Shown piece by piece: positions 41,827 through 54,300 of a DNA stretch of 64,000 nt. The position numbers and the translations under genes were made by a program. Each line of letters starts with the position of its first letter. Within the stretch, counting starts at the first letter, position 1. The notes below the pieces were generated by a model. That model did not search any database. It was given only the letters and a program-made list of their open reading frames with translations, and was not told the DNA's origin. The stretch is from Babylonia areolata (taxonomy: Eukaryota; Mollusca; Gastropoda; Neogastropoda; Buccinidae). The stretch spans positions 51,270,881 through 51,334,880 of the forward strand of contig NC_134878.1 in NCBI RefSeq assembly GCF_041734735.1, in the 5' to 3' direction.

Positions 41827-42103
41827 CCAGATGTGACGGTGCATTTGATACACCAATACCGGGGCCTCAAGTGGCCACTAAGAGTACACTCAGGTGACGT
41901 CCTTTCAGTTATCGTCAGTCAGTACTGGAGAAAGTCATTGTCAAGAATACTGTTACTATTACAGTGCTGAATCACCAAACACATCTCCATCCTCTCTTGT
42001 GTTCTGGACATTTCCCCATTTTGAAAAAAAAAGTGGCTGTACGTAAGCAAGAAAATATACAAACAGGCGCTGACCCTATAATTATGATGAGCCCACCGCA
42101 ACC

Positions 42104-42188
<85 letters not shown>

Positions 42189-44146
42189 CATGTTCAAATG
42201 CACATTATGCAGACGTGCATTTGAGGCGCTAGTGTTCTGTCTCACTCACTCTTCTCTCTCTCTAGTGTTCTCTCTCTCTCTCTTGCGTAAATATGTCTCT
42301 GATACAAAAAATGCGCGCAAAATTGATAATCATCGGTCCAAACCCTAGTTGGTTTAATTTGCATGCGTATATTATGAGATATTAACCGATAGCTTAAAAG
42401 GGTAACTGATAGCTGAAAAGCGAAATTGTTTATGTTTTTTCGACGGGCGCCATAGCCGAATGGTTAAAGCGTTGGACTTTCGATCTGAGGGTCCCGGGTT
42501 CGAATCACGGTGACGGCGCCTGGTGGGTAAAGGGTGGAGATTTTTACAATCTCCCAGGTCAACATATGTGCAAACCTGCCAGTGCCTGAATCCCCTTCGT
42601 GTGTATACGCAAGCATAAGATCAAATACGCATGTTAAAGATCCTGTAATCCATGTCAGCGTTCGGTGGGTTATGGAAACAAGAACATACCCAGCATGCAC
42701 ACCCCCGAAAGCGGAGTATGGCTGCCTACATGGCGGGGTAAAAACGGTCATACACGTAAAAAGCCCACTCGCGTATATGCGAGTGAACGTGGGAGTTGAA
42801 GCCCACGAACGCAGAAGAAGAAGAGTTTATGTTTAGTTTATTGGCTCACGTGTGTAAATAAAGTATGTTTATGTCATAAATCTGTTTCGGTTACCCGTAG
42901 GTAGGGGTGTGTGTGGGGGGGGGATAAACGTGTAACCAAAACATTTTATCTGGAAACACTTTGTCCGTTGGCACCAAATTTGGTGACAGTTTTGTTTTTG
43001 TATTCCATTTGCACAAACGATGCTACTTCCTTCCCAGTAAGACCATGTTTACGACATGTGAGACAGTGTGTCTGTTTGGGTGTATTTGGTTAATAGTGGA
43101 AGGTTCAGTCGGTGTTGGTCATTATTGCACTAAAACTATACTTAATACTAGTTAGAGACAGATGATGCTAAATACAGATAATACTAAACTGAACTTACGT
43201 GTAATTCAACAGATAAAAGATTAATCACGACCAAAAGGCATCCTCATTCCAGCATCAGCACACAATCATCTTTCTGCATGTCTGTTCAGATGCTGAGTAC
43301 GCTATCACGGATGGGGGTATTTTCGTAATGCCTCCCATTTTCTTGAGACTGATACGTATTTTCCGAATCAGCCGTGTTCTCCGAATCATCAAGGTATCTT
43401 AATTTGTAGTTCGGTCTGTTCTTTTTTCTCCAGTTCTGCCTCTGCCTGCCAGCTTGCTATTTTTTTCTGTCTGTATGTGTTCAAGTCTCCCCCCCCCCCT
43501 CTCTCTCTCTCTGTATGTGTGTGTTTGGATGCGTGTGTATATATATATGTGTATGTGTCCGGATATGAGTGAATGCGTCTACGTGTGTAAGTGTCCGTGT
43601 AGCATTTGTGTGTGAGCGTGAGCTTGCGTGTCAGAATAATGATGTGAACCAGGGTGTACATACTCGTGTACCTGTTGCCTGCACTGGTGACCTGTTTCTA
43701 CATGGACGCGCCCAATGGTGCTTCCCTCCCAGGTGGCCAAAGGGTTACGGAAAGTGATCTTCTCCCTGGTCATCTCGCTGCCCGCCATCATCAACATCAT
43801 GGCACTCCTGATGTTGTGTCTCTACATCTACGCCATATTCGGCATGTTCCTCTTCTCCAACATCAAGATCAACGGGGCGCTGACGCCCATGATGAACTTC
43901 CGCTCCTTCAAGGGCGCCGCCCTGCTGCTGCTCAGCCTGTCCACGGCGGCCGGCTGGAACGACGTCCTGGAACCACTGCTCCTCGCGCCACCCTTGTGAG
44001 TCACCTCCTCCTCTGGCCATGCTCACATCGTCCTCGTATGTGTGTTTGGTTGGGGTGAGGGGTGGTGGTAAAGGCAAGCGCATGCACACATTGTCGGAGA
44101 GGCACGAGCGTTTTCAGACAGGAGCATACACGAGGGCGCACGCGCG

Positions 44147-44197
<51 letters not shown>

Positions 44198-47100
44198 ATA
44201 CATAAACACAAACGCGCGCTCAAGCGTATGCACGCGCGCACGAATGCACATACGTTTGCGCCCGTACTCACAAAATCAGATGTCAGGTTTACTGTGGAGA
44301 AACTCTTTGTAAAATGTAGACAAAGCCGGTACAAAAAATTGTACATTGGACTTTTTTTTTTTCATTTTTACAGATTTTTCGCTCTCTCTTTCTTTCATCC
44401 CTTCTGCACTTGAGCCTCCTTTGTTAGCCTATGCGTAAGCTTGTATTGTAACATGAATACGTATAAACACAATGCAAAGCAATGCTAAATGCACATTTAA
44501 GAGAGCGAGCTTACTTAGATTGAAGTTAGAAGGAAGAATATTGAACCTTTTTTTTTTCCTTTTTGAATGACGCTTCCGCTGCGGAAAGATCAAATGTCTG
44601 CGTTGTGCATAAAACCATGTGAATGCAGAAGCTGCTAAGAACTGATTATTGTTTATGTTTTTCTTTTTAGTCGTTAAATGGGATATAGATAACATGCACA
44701 TGTAGGCCTGTGCCTCCCTGTAGAGTGGCGGTATTGTTGTTTTTTTGTTGTTGTTGTTGTTTTTGTTTGTTTGTTTGTTTTTGTTTTGTGTGTGTGCGTG
44801 TGTGTGTGTTGTGTTGTTGTTGTACTTGTTGTTTTTTCAGAAGGAAAACGTGATACACGGAAACAAGTACAAAACAGTGTATAAGCTATAGCGTTGTTGT
44901 TGCTGTTGTACTTTTCTGTACGTTGTGGCAGCTGCAACAAAACCCACTTCCGGTTTGATGACGGCCACGTGAAGGAGATGAAGGGCGGGGACTGTGGCAA
45001 CCAAACCATGGCGGTGCCCTACATGGTGTCCTACATCATCCTCACCTCCCTCTTCATCATCAACTTGTACATCGCCGTCATCCTGGAGAACTACAACCAG
45101 GTCTGGCGGGGGGGGCACGTCGTGGCCACGTCCTCTTTTCCTTTGTCTAGATTTTCTTCTTTTTTCTTTTCTTTTCTATCTTTCTTTTCTTTTCTTTTCT
45201 TCTTTTCTTTTTTTGTCACGAATGTGTTTACACACAACTTGAGGCCATGTAATAACACGGTGTTTCGTGTGTGTGTGTGTGTGTGCGCGCGCGCGCGCGC
45301 GCGCACGCGCGTGTGTCTTTGGCTATTTTGTTACGATTTATCGAAGTCGGAACGTGGTGTTGAAAATAGGAAGTGTTTAAAACTTTGACAGATCATGATC
45401 ATAATATGATCTTTATTATGCATATTATGATCATAAAACAATCGGTGTAGGTTGCGTAGGACAGCATTGCACCATTTCCACCACACAGTTTATGGGTCGA
45501 CAAACACTCGTTTCTGGAGGTGAGCAAAAATATCATGTGGATCGATATATGCAAGTACTGGAAACGCCGCCCTCTCTCTCCCCCACCTCTTGCATTTTAT
45601 GAAGCTTTGTGTCTCGTTTCCAAATATTTTCATCCATTCAGTTGTTTCACAATGTACGAACACATAGTGCTTAATGATGCAGATACGATACGTCATATCA
45701 GAATAAAGCGTAAAAGAAAACAAAAGAAGGGAAAAAATGACATTCATTGATTGCATCCTGTATATGTACATATGTGTTTTTTTCACTGTCCAACATGTAC
45801 AATTTGTCTGTACCTCAGAGAATATTATAAACTTTAAAGGACACCATGAATTAAAGCACTACGCTTTATTATAACAAGGAGGGAGTCATAATACTAAGGA
45901 CGCTTTCCTGCCAACACAGTTTTTGTGAGTGTTTGGGTTCGAGTCTCGGTCTCCCGTATCTTGCGAGTTTGGAAACCCAAACTGAGAGTCTGATCATTCG
46001 GACGAGACGAGAAGTCTTAATAAAAATAAACCGAGGTCCCTTGTGCAGCACACACTTGGTGCTATGACAGCCAGAGTGTTGTCCTCTAACAAAATTATGC
46101 AGATCAAAATCCTGTAGAAGAAATCCACTCCGATAGGTAAGGTACACAAATACATGTGCGTGCACTCAGGTTCTGACTAAGCACGTTGAGTTATGCTGCC
46201 GGTCAAGCATCTGCTTAGCAGATGTGGTGTAGCGTATATGGATTTGTCCGAGTGCAGTAAGCCTCTTTGGAAAAATGACGCTGAATCATGGAAATCACCA
46301 CCGTCGTTAAGTATCGTTGACCTTTTCCTTTTTCTTTTTCTTTTTTTCCCTTTTTTCCATTTTGGTTAATTGTTTCACAAGAACAACGAAGAGAAAAAGA
46401 GCAAGAGTAGCAAAAAGGACAAAACAAAAAACAACAACAAAAAACAACAACAACAGACAGAAAAGAAAAAAAAGAAAGAAAGAAATGAACGAACAAACAA
46501 CACACAAAATAACACACAAAAAGAAACCGAGAGCACTTCCAAAAATGAACAGCTGGGAAATTAACTATATCTGGATGTTTGTACTGCACTCTTCTTATCG
46601 GAAATAAGGTACATTCGAGATGCAAGCTGGCAGCATCAGAAGACAAGGGACAAAAAAGGAGAGCAGAGTTAAGGTGAAACAGTATCCACAAAGTCAGCAA
46701 GTCTTGTCTTCACCTGAATCAACAAGTGCAAAACCTGTTGCTTTGGCTGAAAGACGTGGCAGCAGTGTAACAGGACACAGTAGTGAAGCTTGACAGCGAT
46801 GTAACATGAGAGAGCAGTGTAACATGACATAGCAGCGTAACATGATAGCGATGTAACGTGACAGACCAGTGTATCATATAGTGATGTAACATGACATCGA
46901 TGTAACAACAGCGTGACATGAAAGAGCATTGTAACATGACAGCAATGTAGCATGACAGGACGATGTAGTATGACAGACGAATGTAATATGACAAAGCAGG
47001 TAACATGACATAGCAATGCAACGTGACTGTCATGCAACATGACAGAGCGATGTAACACAACAGAGCCCTTTAACGTGACAGATTGGTGTAACATGACAGG

Positions 47101-48584
47101 GTGGTGTAACAAGTCAGTGGTGTAGCATGACAGAGCGAATGCAGTATGAAAGCGGTGAAACATGACAGAGCGGTGTAACATGACGGATCAGTGTAATATG
47201 ACAAAGCGGTGTGGATACAACAGCAGTGTGAATAGGACAGGTGATGTAACTGGACGGATCAGTGTAACATGACAGAATGGTGTAACATGTCACAGCGGTG
47301 TTACATGGCAGAGCGGTGTGGATACAACAGCGGTGTAAATGTAACAGGTGATGTAAAAGGACGGATCAGTTCAACGTGACAGAGCGGTGAAACATGACGG
47401 AGCAGTGTACCATGACAGAGTAGTATTGTAACATGACAGAGCGGTGTGGATACAATAGCGGTGTAGGTAGAACAGGTGATGCAACAGGGCGGATCAGTTT
47501 AACGTGACAGAGTGGTGTAACACGATGGAGCAATGTAACATGATAGAGTGGTGTGATACAACAGTGGTGTAAACATGACAGGTGATACAACAGGACGGAC
47601 CAGTGTATCGTGACAGTGGAGTAACAGGACGGATCAGTGTAACGTGACAGAGGGGTGTAACATGACAGAGAGGTGAAACATGACAGAGGGGTGTAACATG
47701 ACAGAGCGGTGTAACATGACAGAGAGGTGTAACATGACAGAGAGGTGTAACATGACAGAGCGGTGTAACATGACAGAGAGGTGTAACATGACAGCGCGGT
47801 GTGGATACAACAGCGGTGTAGCTATGAGTCAGGTGATGTAACAGGGCGGATCAGTGTAACATGACAGAGCGGTGAAACATGACAGAGCGGTGAAACATGA
47901 CAGAGGGGTGTAACATGACAGAGCGGTGTAACATGACAGAGCGGTGAAACATGACAGAGCGGTGTAACATGACAGAGCGGTGAAACATGACGGATCAGTG
48001 TAACATGACAGAGCGGTGAAACATGACAGAGCAGTGTTACATGACAAGAGTGGTGTAACATGACAGAGCGGTGAAACATGACAGAGCAGTGTTACATGAC
48101 AAGAGTGGTGTAACATGACAGAGCGGTGTGGATCCAACAGCGGTGTAGATATGAGTCAGGTGATGTAACAGGACGGATCAGTGTAACATGACAGAGGGGT
48201 GTAACATGACAGAGCGGTGAAAGATGACGGAGCAGTGTTACATGACAAGAGTGGTGTAACATGACAGAGCGGTGTGGATACAACAGCGGTGTAAAATATG
48301 ACAGGTGATGTAACATGACAGAGCGGTGTTGCATGTCAGAACAGTGTAACATGACAGAGCGGAGTCACCTGACAGAGGTGGGCGTGCTGTGCAGGCTCAC
48401 CAACAAGACGAGGTCGGAGTGACGGAGGACGACTTTGACATGTTCTACAGCGTGTGGCAGCGCTACGATCCCAACGCCTCCCAGTACATCCCCTACACAC
48501 AGGTAAGAAGCTACCACCACATCACCCTGTGCACTCCTCTCTGTCTCTGACTATTGTCTTTCTCATTGTCTGTCACTGTCTCTG

Positions 48585-48634
<50 letters not shown>

Positions 48635-48821
48635 AGATAAAAGTGATGTTTTGTGAAAAAGATTTTTAAGGGACTTCTTGACATTTTTCATGCCCTTCCC
48701 AAAAGTGCATTGTCATTATTTTGTATGTGTGGAATGAACTGTTGTTTTCCTTGTTTTTAAACCATGTTTAATGTCGATAGACAAAAAAAATTTTTCCAGC
48801 GAAAATGAATTTCTTAAAGTT

Positions 48822-48855
<34 letters not shown>

Positions 48856-49369
48856 CCGAAACACAGTGTTACACTGCAGGCTCACATTGTGTGTACACTC
48901 GCGAGTCATTGCAGGTCTGTTCTGTTCTGTTCAACCTCTCTCTGTCTGTCTCTCTCTCCCTCTGTCTCTGTCTTTCTCTCTAATGTTTCAGTAAATAATC
49001 ACCGTCACACATATAATATAACTTTGCCTCGGCCAAGAATTGATCTTTATAAAACAAGTCTCACATACTCTGGCGCTTCCTTCCTTTCTTCCTTCCCTCT
49101 CTCTTTCATGCATGTGCACACTGTGTTTTTTTGTGTGTGGAGAGTTATGTATTTTCTGTGCCATTTGATTTGTTTGTTTGTTTGTTTGTTTTTATTTATT
49201 ATGATTATTGTTGTTATTGTTGTTGCCAGGCGATGTGTATGTATCATTTCCTCCTTTTTTTTATCTCGTGTATTTCCTAGATGAATTTGTACTTTTTCCG
49301 AACGAGAGTAGGATGGAAACAGGCCAGTAAGTGCGTGTTAATGTTCCTTTACCCTCAGTAACAAAGTTT

Positions 49370-49432
<63 letters not shown>

Positions 49433-49550
49433 CCCCTTCCCCGCCCACCCCCCGTCTTTCCCTCTTGTATTGCGAGTCTGCTGTATTTTCCCCTTTCTGA
49501 GGGCAGGATGAAAACAAGCCTTATTCCTTTATCCCTCAATAAAATAGCTT

Positions 49551-49607
<57 letters not shown>

Positions 49608-50954
49608 CCTCCTCTTCTTCTTTTTCTTTTTAGTCTCTTTTTCTGTGTATGTATGTGTATGTGTGTGTGTCGTTATGTGATTCTGCGCGTACGTGCATGT
49701 ATTCCTGTACCTGATTGTTTCAGCTGTCGAACTTTGTGGCTGACCTGGACCCACCCCTGGGAATCCCGAAGCCGAACGAAATCGCCCTGGTGTCCATCAA
49801 CCTGCCCATCCTGCAAGGCGACAGGATCCACTGCCTGGACATCCTCCTCGGCCTCGTCAGGGTCTGTGTTCCACACCACACCACTCGTGACGAGGCCAAG
49901 ACTTGTGGGCTGGGGTTTTGGGGGACAGGGCGGGCATTGGAGAGGTTCCGGGGGGCAGGGGGGGGGGGGGGTCAGAGGCGAGAGGGGAGCGGGTTGGGGG
50001 AGGGAGGCGGATGGGGCAGGGGGGGGGGGGCAGAGGGACTTTCGGTTTCAACGAGGTGTCAAAATGTACGGACTGATCCACTTACGCTACACCACATCCA
50101 AGTTGTTGGGGTTTTTTTATGATGTAAACAAACAGGTGCCTGGCCTTTAGTTTCGTGGAAAAACATGAGCAGGAACAGTCTGAGGGAAAGAAGGGAATAA
50201 TTTAGTTATCTGTGCTGAACAACCCATGAGCTACGCGCGCGCGTGTGTGTGTGCGTGTATGTGTGTGTGTTTGTGTACGCATACTGGTTTGTTTATTGGA
50301 AATGAAGTTTTTGAACTCGACAACAAGTGTATCAGTGCATGTGTGTCTGTATTTGTATTTGTTTCTGTGCTTGTGTGTGTGTGTGAAAACTTGCCTATAT
50401 ATGTTTCTTTGAATATGATTCATTTCTTATCATGATGTTTTTAGCCGACAGAAAACTGTCTTGGCATGTTCCTAAAACACGTTTAGATACACAATTCCCG
50501 ACGTGTAAACCATTTCACGGCCGGAAGATGGCAAAATGTTTACATGTAAAAGAGCGCTTTACCAGCGGTATCAACAAATCGACGACATGCACCTCGAGAC
50601 AATTTTAGCCGGGATTCAGATCCAAGGCTCTGAAGCCATCGAACCTCCCTATGTGTGTGTTTGTACATCACGTACATATCAACGAAGAGATTTTCTTGCG
50701 ATAATGCGGTCAGTCACTCCTCTCAGCTCCAACATCAGATTAGTTTGAATCCAAGATCCGCTCCATGCGTGAAAAAAAAGCATATGAAAAGGAAGGCTCA
50801 GTTATGTTTAACGATTGCTTAAATTTCTAACCCTGTAGAGAGAGTACACTCAGCTAAATTGCAAAATGTGTTGGAGCCAAACAGTTTAGTTGTTGACGTG
50901 GTAAAATCCAAGATGCGGAAATCGACAATCGCTGAATCGGACTGACAGTGACCG

Positions 50955-51007
<53 letters not shown>

Positions 51008-51138
51008 CACACATGTGTGGGTGTTTTTTTGTGCGCGTGTGTGTATGAGTGTGTTTATGTGTTTGTGAGAGTGTCTTTCTGTGTGTGTGTGTGTCTCTAT
51101 GTATGTCTGTATCCGTATGCCTGTATCTGTGTGTGTGT

Positions 51139-51189
<51 letters not shown>

Positions 51190-51270
51190 TTATGTGTTTT
51201 GTGAGAGTGTGTTCCTCTCTGTGTGTCTATATGTGTGTCTGTATCCGCATGTCTGTATGTGTACATGTGT

Positions 51271-51315
<45 letters not shown>

Positions 51316-54300
51316 CACAGAACGTGCTGCCGGAGATAGACGAGAGTGACGAGCTGCAGTCCATGAAGCAGCAGATCAACACCCGGTTCATGGCCCGCTT
51401 CCCATTGCGCACCAAGATGACACAGATCTCCTGCACCATCTACCGCAAGAAGCAGGACGTGGCGGCGCGCACCCTGCAGAGGGCCTGGCAGGTCTTCAAG
51501 ACACAACAGGTACACCTAACTACCACCCCCCCCCCCCCCCCCCCCGCCCCCCCATCCCCCACTTTGATAGAACCAAGTACACTTGCAGGCAGAAACAAAA
51601 AAGCGACAACCCAAAAACTAAAATAACAACAACAACAACAACAAAAAACAAAACAAAAAAAAACGGTAGTGATCTCACTATAGTGAGTTGCTGTTTCTGG
51701 GGACAGCAGCCCAAATTTCACACAAAAATCTGTTGTGACAAAAAGAGTAATGCAATACAATACTAAAAGCAATGGTGTCTCCTCTCCATTTCTCGGTAAC
51801 TGACTGTGTCTGTCTGTCTTTCTGTCTGTCTGTCTGTCTCTCAGTGTCTTCCTCGAAAACTCTCATTCTCTGTCATTTCTCGCTGTTTCTATATGCCTCA
51901 TTGTCTGTCTCCGCCCCTCTCAGTGTCTCTGACTCTGTGTCTCCCTCTATGTCTCACGGTGTCTCTGTCTCTTTCGGTCTCTCTATCACAGTCTCTCTGT
52001 CTCTCTCGGTCTCTCAGTCTCTGTCTCTGTCTGTCTGTTTCTGTCTGTCTGTATGTGTGTGTATGTGTGTGTGTGTGTCTCTGTCTCTGTCTCCATACCA
52101 GTTACCTTCATAAACGCGACAAAATTTCTCCCACCAAAATGTGTCTGTAGAACTGAAACTTCACCACAACCAAAAAGTAGTGCAATACAATGCTGTTTCA
52201 GTTTCTCGAGGAGGGGTCACTGCGTTCAGAAAAATCCATATACGCCATGCCACATTTGTTAGGCAGATGCCTGACCAGCAGCAGCGCTTAGTTAGGCCTT
52301 GAGTGCACATTAATTTTGTGTACCTATCAGAGTGGATGTCTACTGCAGAATTTGCCTGAGGGTAACACTTATGTTGCCACGGATTCTTTTTTCAGTGCGC
52401 CAAGTGCGTGCTGCACATGGGACCTCGGTTTATCGTCTCATCCGAGTGACTAGACGGTCAGTTTGATTTTCCAGTCAAACTTGGGATAAAAGACGAGTCC
52501 GGGCGGGATTCGTTCTCAGACCATCACGGACATTGTATTGGCAGATGAGCCTCTTTACCATTCTGTCACCGTTCTCCTACAATACGATACAATACAACTG
52601 ACACACAAAAACACCAAATAATACAATACAATACAGCATAATAGAACACAATACAATGCAGTACACTACGACACAATACAATGCCATGTAATACAATACA
52701 ATTGTGTGGTTCTTCCGTCGGAATCGACGAGGACCATCTAGTCATCCTGGGGGTGGGTGGGTTGGGCTCTGTGGGTGCGTAGATGACTGGTCAGGCCAAT
52801 CCGCGCCCGGAAGGTTCTGACGCAGTGTGGACAGGGGATGGTAGCGGCTGTCGGGGACTTGCTGGCACTGCTTTTCCTGGCATGTCTGCGTTGCTCTGCT
52901 GCAGCGATTCTGTTGGCCTCACATGATTTGGCGCCTTTGTGGACAGCTGAACGCCACTTTGGTCTGTCCATTGCATTCAGCTCCCATGTGTCGTGGCTGA
53001 TGTTGAAGGCCTTCAGAGAAGCTTTCAGAGTGTCTTTGAAGCGCTTCTTTTGGCCTTTTGGAGCGCTTACCATGTTGGAGTTCGCCGTACAGCAGTTTCT
53101 TGGGGAGCCGGTGGTCTGACATTCGAACTACATGGCCTGCCCAGCGCAGCTGGGCCTGCATCAAGATGGTTTAGATGCTGGGCAAGTTTGCACGAGTGAG
53201 CACCTCTGTGTCAGGGATCTTCTCGTGCCACTTTATGCCGAGAAGTTTTCTGAGGCTGGTGGTGTGGAAGTGGTTCAGCTTTTTGGCGTGGCGTATGTAG
53301 ACCGTCCATGATTCACATCCATAGAGCAGTGTGGTGAGAACTATGGCCTTGTATACTTTGAGCTTCGTCTCCAGGGTGATGCTTCTCCTGTTCCAAACGT
53401 TCTTATGGAGTCTGCCGAAGGCAGCGCTGGCTTTGGCGAGTCTGGGATTCACCTCGTCGTCGATGACAACTGTGCGAGAGAGTGTACTGCCCAGGTATGT
53501 GAACTTGTCCACCGCGTTCAGTCGTTGCCCGTTGATGAAGATGTTTGGTTCAACGTAGGGCTTTCCTGGAGCTGGCTGGTGCATCACCTCAGTCTTCTTT
53601 GTGCTGATTGTGAGGCCAAAGTTGTCACAGGCAGCAGAGAACTTGTCGACACTGTGTTGCATGTCAGCTTCGGAGGCAGCGTTGAGAGCGCAGTCATCAG
53701 CAAACAGGAAGTCGTTGACGGTGTCTGTCCTCACCTTGGTTTTTGCTTGAAGCCTTCTGAGGTTAAAGAGTGAGCCATCTGTGTGGTATCTGATGCCAAT
53801 GCCTACGTCAGCGTCTCTGAAGGCATCTGTCAGCATGGCTGAAAACATGAGACTGAACAGGGTGGGGGCAAGAACACACCCTTGCTTGACTCCGTTGGAG
53901 ACAGGGAATGGTTCTGAAGTCTCTCCGTTGTCTTGGACTCGGGCCAGCATCCCATCGTGTAGTTGCCGTATGATGGTGATGAACTTTCTGGGACATCCGT
54001 ACTTCGCCATGATTCTCCAAAGGCCATCTCTGCTAACAGTATCAAAGGCCTTGGTCAGATCGACATAGGTGGAGTAAAGGTCGGCGTTCTGTTCCTGACA
54101 CTTCTCCTGGAGCTGCCTGGCACCAAACACCATGTCGATAGTCCCGCGTTCTTTCCGGAAGCCACTCTGGCTCTCTGGTAGGAGACCTTGCTCAAGGTGC
54201 GCTAAGAGACGGTTGAGTAGCACTCTGGCCAGAGTCTTGCCTGCGACGGACAGCAGGGATATTCCACGATGGTTGTCACAGGCCTGACGATTTCCTTTGC

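Noticed and set aside
42443-42522. Functional tRNA gene (Glu-like anticodon loop)
   Set aside because: It is the 5' head of a 387-bp SINE with target duplications; the stems are imperfect and the transcript would run on into the SINE body.
47822-48352. Long minus-strand ORFs with repeated [11 protein letters not shown]
   Set aside because: An 18-bp minisatellite unit is a multiple of three, so all frames without a stop in the unit stay open.
46750-48390. CRISPR-like array
   Set aside because: No unique spacers of regular length; the units are contiguous minisatellite copies in an animal intron.
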